Assembly: GCA_946486375.1 (NCBI GenBank)
Contig: CAMLTW010000006.1
Coordinates: forward strand, 1 to 64,000
From: an uncultured Rikenellaceae bacterium
GTDB lineage: Bacteria > Bacteroidota > Bacteroidia > Bacteroidales > Rikenellaceae
Direction: 5' to 3'
Length of the DNA: 64,000 nt
Part shown: piece after piece, positions 23,416-33,120 of the stretch
Numbering within the stretch: position 1 is the first letter of the stretch
Layout of the letters: every line of letters begins with the position of its first letter
Notes under the pieces: model-generated
Told to the model about the DNA's origin: nothing
What the model saw: only the letters and a program-made list of their open reading frames with translations
Database searches by the model: none
Position numbers and translations under genes: made by a program

Positions 23416-26052
23416 TCAGTATTCCAAAGTCAGGTCGTCGATGTAAAACTCGCTTCCCCGCGATACCGCTTCGCTTTTCATGTCGGCTGTCGGCGGAGCG
23501 TTGTTCGTTTCCGTGCTCTGCACCGCATCCTGTTTGTCGGAAGAAGCGAACAGCACGCAAATGTGAGTGGGCTTCAGGTCGGTTCGCCGATAGTCCAGCA
23601 CGACCTCGAAGGGGACGTATCCGCCGGCGGCTCCGTCCAGGTTGTCGAACGAGGCCGTCCCTTCCACGATCGTCACGGTTCCCGCGCTGCTTCGGTTTTC
23701 GAGCCGTATCCGCGCATACGGAGCGTCCTCTCCCGCCACCTTCACGTATTTATAGTAACCGGTCAGTTTTTTCGGACGGGACAGGAACGGATAGCCTTCG
23801 TTGTAAATCTCCGTCGAAACGCCCGAACCGGAATGGGTGACCGCATAAGTGCCCAGAAACAGCTTTCCGGCGCTCCGCTGGGAAATGGACGAAGGCATGT
23901 TGGCATCGGAAAGGGAAACCGAGGCCATCCAGCCTCCCGTAAAATCGCCGATGCCCGCGCCCGCATTGTCCCACCGAACATTCCGCAACAAGGCCGCACT
24001 GCTTCCCGAGTATGCAGCAGAGGAGGACAGCGTGGAGGGTGCCATGTACCAGGTGTTCTGGTTGCCCGCTTTTTCAGGAACGGTTTTAGCGTTGACCGTT
24101 GCCCAGCTTCCGGCCGGATACCGCCAAGTCATTGCAGCCTCTTCCTGAATCCAGTCTCCGTATCCTATGAACTTTCTTTCCCGGTATCTGCCCCCTTTGG
24201 AGATGGTTCTCGGTTCCATGCCGACCGTCCATTCTTCGAATCCCGCATTCGGTAACTGTGATAATGTTTCTGTCCGCCGACTCGAAGTCTGCCCCGTAGT
24301 TTGTCCTTCTTCCCCGTAAATCGCCCGGAAGGCGTATTCGGTGTCCGGAGAAAGTCCGCTGATCTTATAGGTAGCCGAAACGTCGTTCCGGCTTACGATT
24401 TCCTGCGTCGCTTCCGCCCATTCGCCGGCTGCGTCGTACCGTTGGATTTTTATTTCTTCCGCATTCGCTCCTTCCTGAAAGTCTACGTTCAGAAACAGGT
24501 AGTCGGCCCAGACGTCCGCTTCGGCCGGATCGTGGATGACGAAATTGCTCAGTTTTACGTTGACCACCGTTTCCGTCTTTCGTTCCAGCCCCTGATAATT
24601 GTCGCTGGCCCGGAATTTCACGGGCCGGTTGGAAAACAGTCGCCCTTCCGCGGACGAAGCCGGAGCCGTGACTTTCAGCCGGTACACTTCGTCCCGCTGA
24701 TCAGCCACCGTGTAAGGGCACTCTTCCCAGATGCCCCATTCGTTCTGCCGGGTCACTTTCACTCCCGAAATGTCTCCGGCGGGCATACTGAGGTTCAGGT
24801 ATGCCTCGGAAGCGTTCAGGAACACCGGTTCCGTATTGAGGAAATTGAACAGGGGCTTTTCGATCCGGAAATCGACCAAAACCGGTTCGCCGGAACGTTC
24901 CGCCCGGTCGGTCACCGTGATTTCGAACAGGTGTTCCGCCGTCGCCGTTCCGTCGCACAGCAGATGGGCGGTCAGCTCCGTCAGGTCGAGGATCGCCATG
25001 TTCAGGGCGGATAATTCGTTCGTCCAGTGCAACCCCAGACCTTCGAGGAAGAATTTCAAGTTGTCGTCGATTTCAACCAGATCCACCGTTTCCGGCCAGC
25101 CCATTGCCTGCAAAACCGGGGAAACGGTTCGGATTACGCACGACCGGATGCCGTTGCGGGCCGTTATCAGCAGGGAAATGTTCCGCTTTTCCCCTTCGAA
25201 GAGCGTGATTTTTTCCCCCGGTTCAAAACCCGTGATGGGGGTCAGAAAAGGAGCGGCCGGCGTGATCCAGTCCTGATCCAGGTCGATTTCGATCGGATTC
25301 TCCCGCGTCGCTTCGTCGAACGATACCCGGAGCAGGGCGCCTCCCGCGCCTTCCCCGATGTCGAAAACGAAGTGATAGTATTCCTGTGCATAAACCTTTC
25401 GGGCGGTCAGCGGAAAGGAGGTTTCCGATCCGTCCTGCTTGGTCATGGTGACGACCGTCGTCAGTTCTCCCGGTTCGAAATAGGCGGTTTTCCCTTCGTT
25501 TACCCCTTTTCCGAATACGAGCGGCGTGTCTCCGGTCGTCCGCATTTCCACCCGGTAATCCTTGAAATAATGCCTGAACCCTTCCTTGTAATCCACGTCC
25601 GCCATCACGTTGGCCAGCCGGCAGGTAACCGATACGGGGTTGGATTTGTTCCGGAAAACGGAAAATTCCGTGGTTCCTTCATAATAGGGACTGTCGAAAG
25701 CCCCCGGAACCGGTTCGCCCCGCCATGCACGCAGGGTGTAGCGCCCGGTCTGCATCCGGATCAGGGAAGGCACTTCGGAAAAACTGTTCCACGATTGGAG
25801 TACCTTGCCTTCGGTATTGAGGATTTCCACGGCGAACTCTTCCGGCTGCGGAGTTTCGGCGGACGAATCGTCCGAATAGGTGACGGGCATAATGACCGAG
25901 GCGTCTATTCCCAGGGAGAACATAACCGCTCCTTCCCCTTGGTAATTGTTGTCCTCCAGCTCCTTGCAGCCGTTTGCCAGCCAGGGGAGCGAAAGGATGA
26001 TCAGGCACGGCAACAGGCGTTCAATCATCCGTTTTGGTATATCTGCAGTCAT
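23416..26052 (-). CDS. DUF4493 + Ig/Fn3 + PCMD-like surface lipoprotein, first gene of the operon
   Basis: An 878-residue lipoprotein (lipid cysteine at 29, in WLANGCKELEDN). The order is a DUF4493 domain (FAVEILNTEGKVLQSW, LRAWRGEPVPGAFDSPYYEG, VTCRLANVMADVDYKEG), several Ig/Fn3-like domains, and a C-terminal PCMD-like domain (GFEEWTVGM... to EFYIDDLTLEY). The PCMD domain here is more divergent than in the two other PCMD proteins and lacks the SKYGDYFTGG motif. An alternative ATG at 26028 gives a tidier signal peptide; 26052 is kept because it is the first ATG after the -7 box at 26078-26085. Both give the same mature protein. Confidence 0.78.
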   Translation of the reverse strand: MTADIPKRMIERLLPCLIILSLPWLANGCKELEDNNYQGEGAVMFSLGIDASVIMPVTYSDDSSAETPQPEEFAVEILNTEGKVLQSWNSFSEVPSLIRMQTGRYTLRAWRGEPVPGAFDSPYYEGTTEFSVFRNKSNPVSVTCRLANVMADVDYKEGFRHYFKDYRVEMRTTGDTPLVFGKGVNEGKTAYFEPGELTTVVTMTKQDGSETSFPLTARKVYAQEYYHFVFDIGEGAGGALLRVSFDEATRENPIEIDLDQDWITPAAPFLTPITGFEPGEKITLFEGEKRNISLLITARNGIRSCVIRTVSPVLQAMGWPETVDLVEIDDNLKFFLEGLGLHWTNELSALNMAILDLTELTAHLLCDGTATAEHLFEITVTDRAERSGEPVLVDFRIEKPLFNFLNTEPVFLNASEAYLNLSMPAGDISGVKVTRQNEWGIWEECPYTVADQRDEVYRLKVTAPASSAEGRLFSNRPVKFRASDNYQGLERKTETVVNVKLSNFVIHDPAEADVWADYLFLNVDFQEGANAEEIKIQRYDAAGEWAEATQEIVSRNDVSATYKISGLSPDTEYAFRAIYGEEGQTTGQTSSRRTETLSQLPNAGFEEWTVGMEPRTISKGGRYRERKFIGYGDWIQEEAAMTWRYPAGSWATVNAKTVPEKAGNQNTWYMAPSTLSSSAAYSGSSAALLRNVRWDNAGAGIGDFTGGWMASVSLSDANMPSSISQRSAGKLFLGTYAVTHSGSGVSTEIYNEGYPFLSRPKKLTGYYKYVKVAGEDAPYARIRLENRSSAGTVTIVEGTASFDNLDGAAGGYVPFEVVLDYRRTDLKPTHICVLFASSDKQDAVQSTETNNAPPTADMKSEAVSRGSEFYIDDLTLEY

Positions 26053-26077
26053 CGCGACTCCGATTGTCGAATTTGGA

Positions 26078-26085
26078 CAAAGGTA
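26078..26085 (-). promoter_or_regulatory. -7 box for the PCMD/DUF4493/barrel operon
   Basis: Reverse-strand TACCTTTG matches TAnnTTTG. It is the only convincing box found for the six minus-strand genes down to 16052. Confidence 0.6.
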
Positions 26086-26281
26086 CGACTTTTTTTCGAT
26101 AAACCATGCGGGGCTGTGCGCTGCCGCTTTCGGAGTGCTCCCTCCGGAAGGCTTGTCCGTAGTGGCGTTTCCCTTCTTTCGGAGTGCGATGATGTGTGAT
26201 AAAACGGGCATTTATGAATCCGGAAGTTCAGGAAGTGTTCGTCGGAGAGACGGCGTTTTTGGGATTCGGCCCGGGACGTCG

Positions 26282-26289
26282 TATATTTG
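26282..26289 (+). promoter_or_regulatory. -7 box for the antiporter gene
   Basis: TATATTTG matches TAnnTTTG. The predicted leader is about 65 nt. Confidence 0.6.
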
Positions 26290-26359
26290 CAGACAAATAG
26301 TAAGGAACGGGCACCCTCCGCTGCCGGAAATCCGTTTTACGCGGTCAACACGATAAGGT

Positions 26360-28630
26360 ATGAAAAAAAGCGCTGCCAGGAATTATCTTTTTTATGTTTG
26401 CATGCTGATCGTTTTCGCAGCCGGCATGGTGTGGATCATTCAAAAAGGGAATCTCTGGGAGAGTTCGGCACCGGCCGTGAGTGTTCCGGGAGAAGGTGTT
26501 CGACCGTCGGAACTGTTTGTCCGTTCGCTGACCGGCAACATCGGGCATCCCCTTTCCATGCTGTTGTTGCAGATCATCGCCATCCTGCTCGCCGTCCGTG
26601 TCTTTTCCTATCTGTTCAAATACCTGGGGCAGCCGGGTGTCATCGGGGAAATCGTGGCCGGGATCGTGCTGGGGCCGTCCGTGCTGGGATATTTTTTCCC
26701 GGAGGCGTTTTCTTTTCTGTTCGCTCCGGATTCGTTGGGCCCCCTCAACATCATGAGCCAGATCGGGCTGTTCCTGTTCATGTTCGTCATCGGCATGGAG
26801 CTCGACCTGGATGTGATCCGGAAAAAAGCGAGCGAAACGCTTGTCATCAGCCATGCCAGCATCGTCGTTCCGTTCTTTTTCGGGGCCGTGCTGGCCTATT
26901 TCGTTTATCCCGAATTCGGGGCGGGACACACTTCGTTCCTGCCGTTCGCCCTTTTCATCGGCATCTCGGTCAGCATTACCGCTTTTCCGGTGCTGGCCCG
27001 CATCATTCAGGAACGGAACCTCGGAAAAACCCAGATGGGAGCGCTGGCCATCGCCAGCGCCGCCAACAACGACGTGACCGCCTGGTGCATGCTGGCGGCC
27101 ATCATCGCCGTGGCGAACGCGGGAAGCGTCGTCAGCTCGCTGTACACGCTGGGGGCGACGGCGGTTTACCTCGCTTTCATGTTTCTGCTCGTGCGCCCTT
27201 TCCTGAAAAAGATGGGGGAAATCTACAACAATGAAGAAGTCGTGAGCAAGACGCTGGTGGCCTTTATTTTTCTGGTGCTGATCCTCTCTTCCTACATCAC
27301 CGAGGTGTTGGGAATACATGCCCTGTTCGGTGCTTTCGTCGCGGGAATCGTCATGCCCGCCAACCTGGGCTTTCGGCGGGTGATGACGGAAAAAGTGGAG
27401 GATGTGGCGCTGGTGCTTTTCCTGCCGCTGTTTTTCGTCTTCACGGGGTTGCGGACGGAAATCGGTTTGTTGAACAACGCCTACCTGTGGGGCGTATGCG
27501 CGGTGTTCATTCTGGTTTCGATCGCGGGTAAACTGCTGGGAGCCGCTCTTTCCGCCCGGCTGGTGGGGGAAACGTGGAAGGACAGCCTTTCGTTGGGGGT
27601 GCTGATGAATACACGCGGGCTGATGGAGTTGATCGTACTGAACATCGGTTATGAAATGGGGGTGCTGCCCTCGTCGATTTTCGTGATTTTCGTCATCATG
27701 GCCCTGTTCACCACATTCATGGCGACCCCTTGTCTGATGCTGATCGAGAAATGGAGCGGCCGGAAAAAGAAAGCCGTCCGTCCGGAAAGAAGCCTGTTCC
27801 CGAAGGTGCTCATCTCCTTCGGAAATCCGGCCAGCGGACGCACGCTGCTCGATCTGGCGTATTTTCTTTTCGGGGGAAACATCCGCGAAACCCACGTAAG
27901 CGCCGTCCATTACACGATCGGTACCGACGCCAATCCGTTCCGGATTCCGGAATATTCCGAAGAGAGCTTCGCTCCGCTGCGGCAGGAGGCGAACCGGCTG
28001 GGCATCGAAGTGGAAACCCGTTATCAGGTGACCGACCATTATGTCAAGGAGATGGCGGAGCTGGCCAACCGCGGCGGTTACGATCTGGTGCTGACCGGTG
28101 CAGGGCCCGCATTTATCGAGAGTTACACCCATTCGCTTCCCCGGCAGCTGGTGCCTCCCGGAAAACTCGACTGGCTCAACCGGCTGTTCCGTTGGCTCGA
28201 CCGGTATTTTCCCCGCCCGGAAGGGATCGACAAGGCGCACAACGTTTTCCATGAGGTGCACTCCAGCGTAGGCGTTTTCGTGAACCGGGGGATCGGCGAA
28301 ATGACCGATATCGGAATGGTGCTCTACAATCGCCATGATCAGGTGTTGCTTTCGTGTCTGGAATTCCTGCCGGGGCATGTCCGGGCGGAGGTTCGGATCC
28401 GGGGTCGGGAGAACCATGCCGATTTTCGCAGCGAACTCGCATCGGTTCTGGAAGGGCATCCGGGCAACCTCCGGCTTTCGGAGGCGGATATCCCCCTGGA
28501 AAAGTTTCTGGAAGGAAAACAGCTCGTACTGCTCAGCTATCAGGCCTGGATCGACCTGACGGAAAAAGAACCCGAACTGGTGAAGCGCTTCCCTTCCTTT
28601 CTGGTCGTTCGTCCTCGGAAGAGAAAATAA
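26360..28630 (+). CDS. CPA2-family cation/proton antiporter with C-terminal cytoplasmic domain
   Basis: A 756-residue protein. About 12 transmembrane helices fill residues 10-470, with VIGEIVAGIVLGPSVLG and the ion-binding segment ASAANNDVTAW. The adjacent Asn-Asp pair is where CPA2 exchangers carry ND or DD. The C-terminal 290 residues are soluble, begin with PKVLISFGNPASGRTLLDLAY and resemble universal-stress-protein domains, which often regulate such antiporters. It probably exchanges Na+ or K+ for H+ across the inner membrane. It has its own promoter, stands alone and ends at a hairpin shared with the convergent acetyltransferase gene. Confidence 0.88.
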   Translation: MKKSAARNYLFYVCMLIVFAAGMVWIIQKGNLWESSAPAVSVPGEGVRPSELFVRSLTGNIGHPLSMLLLQIIAILLAVRVFSYLFKYLGQPGVIGEIVAGIVLGPSVLGYFFPEAFSFLFAPDSLGPLNIMSQIGLFLFMFVIGMELDLDVIRKKASETLVISHASIVVPFFFGAVLAYFVYPEFGAGHTSFLPFALFIGISVSITAFPVLARIIQERNLGKTQMGALAIASAANNDVTAWCMLAAIIAVANAGSVVSSLYTLGATAVYLAFMFLLVRPFLKKMGEIYNNEEVVSKTLVAFIFLVLILSSYITEVLGIHALFGAFVAGIVMPANLGFRRVMTEKVEDVALVLFLPLFFVFTGLRTEIGLLNNAYLWGVCAVFILVSIAGKLLGAALSARLVGETWKDSLSLGVLMNTRGLMELIVLNIGYEMGVLPSSIFVIFVIMALFTTFMATPCLMLIEKWSGRKKKAVRPERSLFPKVLISFGNPASGRTLLDLAYFLFGGNIRETHVSAVHYTIGTDANPFRIPEYSEESFAPLRQEANRLGIEVETRYQVTDHYVKEMAELANRGGYDLVLTGAGPAFIESYTHSLPRQLVPPGKLDWLNRLFRWLDRYFPRPEGIDKAHNVFHEVHSSVGVFVNRGIGEMTDIGMVLYNRHDQVLLSCLEFLPGHVRAEVRIRGRENHADFRSELASVLEGHPGNLRLSEADIPLEKFLEGKQLVLLSYQAWIDLTEKEPELVKRFPSFLVVRPRKRK

Positions 28631-28716
28631 GGCTTTTCGTTCCTGTCCCGATCCGGGCGGCATGAACGGCGACCGAAGGGAAAGCAGCCGTTTGACGAAT
28701 CCGGTCTGTAAAGTTT

Positions 28717-28748
28717 CGCCCCTGTCGAAAAAGCTTTCGACAGGGGCG
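28717..28748. terminator. bidirectional terminator between antiporter and acetyltransferase
   Basis: CGCCCCTGTCGAAA pairs with TTTCGACAGGGGCG around a short loop. T-rich tracts on both sides are weak (GTTTC on plus, GAAACTTT on minus), but the location between convergent genes supports the call. Confidence 0.75.
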
Positions 28749-28793
28749 GTTTCATTCTTGACGCCTTTTATCAGGCAGTCCTTCTTCCGTTCT

Positions 28794-29366
28794 TTACGGT
28801 TCCGTGTGCCGGATTATTCCGGCCGGGTTGCCTCCTGCGATCGTATCGGACGGAACGTCTTTCGTCACCACGGAACCTGCACCGATGATGCAGCGATCGC
28901 CGATCGTCACTCCCGGACAAATGATGCTGCCGCCCCCGATCCAGCAGTCGTCTCCGATGACGATGGGCTTGGCGTATTCGGGGCCGCTTTTCCGGATCCG
29001 GTAGTCGATGGGATGGGTGGCGGTATAGAGCTGCACCTTGGGAGCGATCAGCACGTTGTTTCCGATGCTGACCGGCATGACGTCCAGTACGACGCAGTCG
29101 TAATTAAAAAAGACGTTTTCTCCGCAATGGATGTTGTATCCGTAATCGCAATAGAAAGGCGGTTGTATCCGGATCGAGGGATGAGCACGGGGCAGGATTT
29201 CCCCTAGGAGCTGTCGGTAAAGCCCTTCGGTGTCGGCATCGTAGATGCCCAGTTCCGCGTTGAATCGCTGAAGCAGGCGCCGTACCCGGATCCGCTCGCG
29301 GGTCAGCTCCGGATCGTCGGCCCGGTACAGCTCGCCCGCCAGCATTTTCTCTTTTTCCGTTTTCAT
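28794..29366 (-). CDS. maltose O-acetyltransferase-like hexapeptide acetyltransferase
   Basis: A 190-residue protein. The N-terminal helical Mac domain (EKMLAGELYRADDPELTRERIR) is followed by a left-handed beta-helix of hexapeptide repeats (IGNNVLIAPKVQLYT, IGDDCWIGGGSIICPGVTIGDRCIIGAGSVV). The catalytic His is in TATHPID. Enzymes of this type (Maa/NodL) transfer acetyl from acetyl-CoA to sugars in the cytoplasm; the real substrate is often unknown. The ATG at 29366 starts at the Mac domain. It follows ruvB by 37 bases on the same strand. Confidence 0.88.
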   Translation of the reverse strand: MKTEKEKMLAGELYRADDPELTRERIRVRRLLQRFNAELGIYDADTEGLYRQLLGEILPRAHPSIRIQPPFYCDYGYNIHCGENVFFNYDCVVLDVMPVSIGNNVLIAPKVQLYTATHPIDYRIRKSGPEYAKPIVIGDDCWIGGGSIICPGVTIGDRCIIGAGSVVTKDVPSDTIAGGNPAGIIRHTEP

Positions 29367-29403
29367 GTGTCTTCGCTTCGTTTCGGTGGTACGACGGGCG
29401 GGA

Positions 29404-30408
29404 TCAGAACAGGGTCTGCGTATCGGCGGGACGCGCGATGCCGAGGTGCTCATAGGCCCGCGGCGTCGCTTCCCGTCCCCGCGGCGTCCGTTTCAGGAAG
29501 CCTTCCTTGATGAGGAACGGTTCGTAGACTTCTTCGATGGTGCCCGCATCTTCCCCGACCGCCGTGGCGATCGTGTTGATCCCCACGGGGCCGCCTCCGA
29601 ACTTGTGGATGATGGTAGTGAGTATCTTGTTGTCCATCATGTCCAGCCCGCGCGTGTCGATGTTGAGGGCGTCCAGTGAGTAGCGGGTGATTTTCAGGTC
29701 GATGTGCCCTTCTCCCTTCACCATGGCAAAATCCCGCACGCGCCGCAGCAGCGCATTGGCGATCCGGGGCGTTCCCCGGCTCCGGAGGGCCACCTCTTCC
29801 GCCGCCCGGTCGTCGATGTCGATTCCCAGAATGGCTGCCGAACGCTTGACGATGGCGGTCAGGGTGGGGGCGTCGTAATATTCGAGGTGGCATTGGATGC
29901 CGAAACGCGCCCGCAGCGGGCTGGTCAGCAATCCGCTGCGCGTGGTGGCCCCGATCAGAGTGAACGGCATCAGTTCGATCTGGATCGAACGGGCGCTCGG
30001 CCCCTTGTCCAGCATGATGTCGATTTTATAGTCTTCCATCGCGGAATAGAGGTACTCCTCCACGATGGGGCTGAGGCGGTGGATTTCGTCGATGAAAAGC
30101 ACGTCCCCCTGGCTCAGGTTGGTCAGCAGCCCGGCCAGGTCGCCCGGTTTGTCGAGCACGGGCCCGGAGGTCACCTTGAGTCCCACGCCCAGCTCGTGGC
30201 TGATGATGTTCGCCAGCGTGGTCTTTCCCAGTCCCGGAGGGCCGTGCAGGAGCACGTGGTCGAGGGCTTCCCCGCGCATGAGGGCCGCCTTGATGAAGAC
30301 CCTCAGGTTGTCCACGATCTTGTCCTGACCGCTGAAGTTGTCCAGTTCCTGCGGGCGTATCCGGTTCTCGAACTCGAGATCCGTTTCCGTATTTTTGTTG
30401 TTTTTCAT
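29404..30408 (-). CDS. ruvB: Holliday junction branch migration helicase RuvB
   Basis: A 334-residue AAA+ motor with the standard RuvB layout: Walker [10 protein letters not shown], Walker B FIDEIHRL, sensor I ATTRSGLL, the arginine finger region RARFGIQ, and a C-terminal winged helix ending in [19 protein letters not shown]. Hexamers of RuvB with RuvA drive branch migration in recombination. The start agrees with the family. A reverse -7 box lies 23 bases upstream. ruvA and ruvC are not in the window. Confidence 0.97.
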   Translation of the reverse strand: MKNNKNTETDLEFENRIRPQELDNFSGQDKIVDNLRVFIKAALMRGEALDHVLLHGPPGLGKTTLANIISHELGVGLKVTSGPVLDKPGDLAGLLTNLSQGDVLFIDEIHRLSPIVEEYLYSAMEDYKIDIMLDKGPSARSIQIELMPFTLIGATTRSGLLTSPLRARFGIQCHLEYYDAPTLTAIVKRSAAILGIDIDDRAAEEVALRSRGTPRIANALLRRVRDFAMVKGEGHIDLKITRYSLDALNIDTRGLDMMDNKILTTIIHKFGGGPVGINTIATAVGEDAGTIEEVYEPFLIKEGFLKRTPRGREATPRAYEHLGIARPADTQTLF

Positions 30409-30430
30409 CGGATTTTTCGGTGAGCGGTCA

Positions 30431-30438
30431 CAAAGTTA
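30431..30438 (-). promoter_or_regulatory. -7 box for ruvB
   Basis: Reverse-strand TAACTTTG matches TAnnTTTG. The predicted leader is about 17 nt. Confidence 0.65.
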
Positions 30439-30499
30439 GCAAATGTTCCCCGATTGCGAAAGGGAAACGGGGAACGGATTCGCGTCCGGGGAACCGTTT

Positions 30500-31213
30500 T
30501 TACCGGATTTTGATGCCGTTGAATTCCCAGCCCGGCTTTTTCCGTTGGGTCGGGTCGGGCCTGCGGGTGTAGATGCGGCTGAAGTCGAAATAGTAGCCCT
30601 TGATCTTGCCATTTTTGACCAGCAGAGGAACGTATTCGCAGGTGCGGCTGACGACCGTCCGTTTCAGGTATTTCAGGTCGAGGTAGGCCATTACGTCTTC
30701 CGTATGGTCGAAATAGATGACGTGCCACGGCGAACCTTCCGAAATGCCCGTGCCGGAAGACATGATGGTTTCCATCAGCATTTTGAACCGGCGGTAGTTC
30801 TTCAACTCGTTTTCATGGTCGCCGATGGCTCCGTAGGCGTACGTGAGCAGGTTCAGGTGACGCGGGTTGAACGGCTCGCGCAGGAGCACCCGGTTTCCGT
30901 AGTCGATCAGGGCCTTGAAGTCCTTCGCCTGCGGGTCGGGATTCCGTTCGAATACCATCAGAATACTGTCCGCCGCGGTGGGGGATTCGAAGGGATCGTA
31001 TTCCGGCTGGTGGATGTAGCCGTAATAGAGGTGGCGGTAGTCCTGCAGGGTCAGCGTGCTGTCTCCCAACATGTAACGGTTGAACAGCTTCGGGTAGAAA
31101 TAACGCGATTCCGGAACGGACACCGCTTCCCGGATGGCTTCGTTGTCCGGGGCCGTTTGCCCCCGCCCCAGCAACGGCAGGGCAAGCAGAAAAAGGAGAA
31201 CCGTTTTTTTCAT
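30500..31213 (-). CDS. DUF4919-family exported protein
   Basis: A 237-residue protein with a signal peptide (MKKTVLLFLLALPLLGRGQ) and a helical domain matching DUF4919: YFYPKLFNRYMLGDSTLTLQDYRHLYYG, a long tetratricopeptide-like middle, then SSGTGISEGSPWHVIY and EYVPLLVKNG. The family is restricted to Bacteroidetes and has no known role. The ATG at 31213 was chosen because the signal peptide follows directly. No perfect -7 box was found; TACTTTTA on the reverse strand at 31343-31350 is one mismatch away. It is divergent from holA. Confidence 0.8.
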   Translation of the reverse strand: MKKTVLLFLLALPLLGRGQTAPDNEAIREAVSVPESRYFYPKLFNRYMLGDSTLTLQDYRHLYYGYIHQPEYDPFESPTAADSILMVFERNPDPQAKDFKALIDYGNRVLLREPFNPRHLNLLTYAYGAIGDHENELKNYRRFKMLMETIMSSGTGISEGSPWHVIYFDHTEDVMAYLDLKYLKRTVVSRTCEYVPLLVKNGKIKGYYFDFSRIYTRRPDPTQRKKPGWEFNGIKIR

Positions 31214-31372
31214 ATTCTGTGCGTTCTGGAAGGAAAAGCCGGTTACTACGGTCGTCCGCATGTCTGCCGCACGGCGTCGGAAGGACGGTCGGACAGCCTT
31301 TACCGGATTCGTCCCGGCATTTCCGGTGTTTTCGTAAAACGCTAAAAGTAGGAAAAAATTTTGCGGAATTCG

Positions 31373-31380
31373 TATCTTTG
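31373..31380 (+). promoter_or_regulatory. -7 box for holA
   Basis: TATCTTTG matches TAnnTTTG, 15 bases before the ATG, so the predicted leader is only about 10 nt. Confidence 0.6.
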
Positions 31381-31395
31381 GACAAAATAGAGACT

Positions 31396-32469
31396 ATGGC
31401 CAAAGGGGGGAAAATGACGTTCCGGGATTCGTGGGAAGATTACAAACGCCTGTGCGCCGCCGTTCGCAAGCGGGCCTTTTCGCCCGTTTACCTGCTGATG
31501 GGAGAGGAGCCTTATTTCATCGACCGGTTGACCGACCTGCTGGCGGAAAACGTGTTGGAGGAGGCCGAGAAGGGATTTAACCAGACGGTGGTTTACGGAA
31601 AGGACGCCGATGCGGGCGCGGTGGTGAACCTTTGTCGCCAGATGCCAATGATGGGAGGGCGCATGGTGGTGATCGTCAGGGAAGCCCAGCAGCTTCGCAA
31701 AGCGGAGCAGCTTTCCCTGTACACGCAGGCGCCGTTGGAGAGCACGGTGCTGGTCATCTGCCACAAGGGAAAGAACGTGGACAAGCGAACGCCGCTGTAC
31801 AAAACGGTACGGGACAAGGGTACGGTTTTTGAGTCGGTGCCTCCCAGGGATTACGAAATCGGAAACTGGCTGACCGAATTCGTGCGGACGCGGGGAGTAA
31901 CGCTGGATGCGAAGGCCTCCGTGTTGTTGGTGGAACATCTGGGCGCCGACATCGCGAAGATCGCCAACGAGCTGGACAAGCTGCTGACTTCCCTGCCGCA
32001 GGGAACGAAAGCAGTCACGGCGGATCACATCGCCCGGAACATCGGCATCAGCAAGGAATTCAACAATTTCGAGCTGACCAAAGCCCTTTCGGAAAAGGAT
32101 TTGCGGAAGGCGATGATGATCGCGGAGCATTTCGCCGGCAACCCGAAGGAAAATCCGCTGGTGGTGACCCTCAGCATGCTTTTTACCCATTTCCAGCGGA
32201 TTTTCGTGCTCAACTATCAGCGATGGCTCGCCCGGAGGACCAACCGCCCCCTCCCTTCGGAAACCGAGCTGGCGCGGATGCTGAAGCTGCCCACGCCCTT
32301 TTTCCTGCGGGAATATCAGACCGCGGCGTCCAATTATCCGAACAGCAAGGTGTTTTCCATCTTCGGACTGTTGCGCGACTACGATCTGAAAAGCAAGGGG
32401 TTGAACGGGGGATCGGCCGATGACGGGGAATTGTTGAAAGAGTTGCTGCTCAAGATCATTTTAATATAG
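31396..32469 (+). CDS. holA: DNA polymerase III subunit delta
   Basis: A 357-residue protein with the HolA layout: an N-terminal AAA+-like domain without Walker motifs (FSPVYLLMGEEPYFIDRLTDLL), the segment NLCRQMPMMGGRMVVIVREAQQL, a lid with LGADIAKIANELDKLL, and a C-terminal collar domain. Delta opens the beta sliding clamp within the clamp loader. The ATG at 31396 follows the -7 box directly; a second in-frame ATG six codons later is possible. The rhomboid gene follows after 7 bases, so the two are probably co-transcribed. Confidence 0.92.
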   Translation: MAKGGKMTFRDSWEDYKRLCAAVRKRAFSPVYLLMGEEPYFIDRLTDLLAENVLEEAEKGFNQTVVYGKDADAGAVVNLCRQMPMMGGRMVVIVREAQQLRKAEQLSLYTQAPLESTVLVICHKGKNVDKRTPLYKTVRDKGTVFESVPPRDYEIGNWLTEFVRTRGVTLDAKASVLLVEHLGADIAKIANELDKLLTSLPQGTKAVTADHIARNIGISKEFNNFELTKALSEKDLRKAMMIAEHFAGNPKENPLVVTLSMLFTHFQRIFVLNYQRWLARRTNRPLPSETELARMLKLPTPFFLREYQTAASNYPNSKVFSIFGLLRDYDLKSKGLNGGSADDGELLKELLLKIILI

Positions 32470-32476
32470 AAGGAGT

Positions 32477-33097
32477 ATGATGACATACGTAATCATAATC
32501 GTCACGGTAGTCGTTTCGATTGCCTGTTTCGGCAACTCCAGGCTGTTCGGGGCATTGGCGTTGGTTCCCTACCGGGTGTTCAAAAACAAGGAGTGGTACC
32601 GGCTGATTACCTACGGTTTCGTACATGCGGATTATACGCACCTGATCATCAATATGCTCGTTTTCTGGTCCTTCGGAGTGTATGTGGAGCGGATTTTCAA
32701 AATGTACGCGCAGGCCCGGATGATCGGGAACGGCACCATCGACTTCCTGCTGCTTTATTTCGGAGGGATGGTCGTGGCTACACTGCACGATCTGATCAAG
32801 CGGCGGAACGATCCCGCCTACGTGTCGATCGGAGCGTCGGGTGCCGTTTCGGCGGTCGTTTTCACTTCCATCTTTTTCAATCCGTGGAGCAAGATTTATT
32901 TCTTCGGCATTCTTCCGATTCCGGGAATTATCTTCGGCGTTCTCTATCTGGTCTATTCGCAGTACATGGCCCGGCGGGGGGTGGGGAACGTGAACCACAC
33001 GGCTCATTTTTACGGCGCCCTTTTCGGGTTCGTTTTTCCGATTCTGGTGAATCCTTCGCTGGCTTACGAATTCCTGAAACATTTCAATTTCAACTGA
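32477..33097 (+). CDS. rhomboid-family intramembrane serine protease
   Basis: A 206-residue membrane protein with about six helices. The catalytic serine is S121 in IGASGAVSAV, the histidine is in NHTAHFYGALFG (about H177), and the first loop contains HADYTHLIINMLVFWSFG. This is the complete rhomboid active site. Such enzymes cleave transmembrane segments of other proteins; no substrate can be named. Translation may start at the first or second of two adjacent ATG codons. A strong terminator follows. Confidence 0.9.
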   Translation: MMTYVIIIVTVVVSIACFGNSRLFGALALVPYRVFKNKEWYRLITYGFVHADYTHLIINMLVFWSFGVYVERIFKMYAQARMIGNGTIDFLLLYFGGMVVATLHDLIKRRNDPAYVSIGASGAVSAVVFTSIFFNPWSKIYFFGILPIPGIIFGVLYLVYSQYMARRGVGNVNHTAHFYGALFGFVFPILVNPSLAYEFLKHFNFN

Positions 33098-33120
33098 GGT
33101 TTCGACCGGCGGGTACAGGA

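Noticed and set aside
26345..28663. A 772-residue minus-strand frame opposite the antiporter
   Set aside because: Shadow frame, rich in His, Gln and Arg, no recognisable domain.
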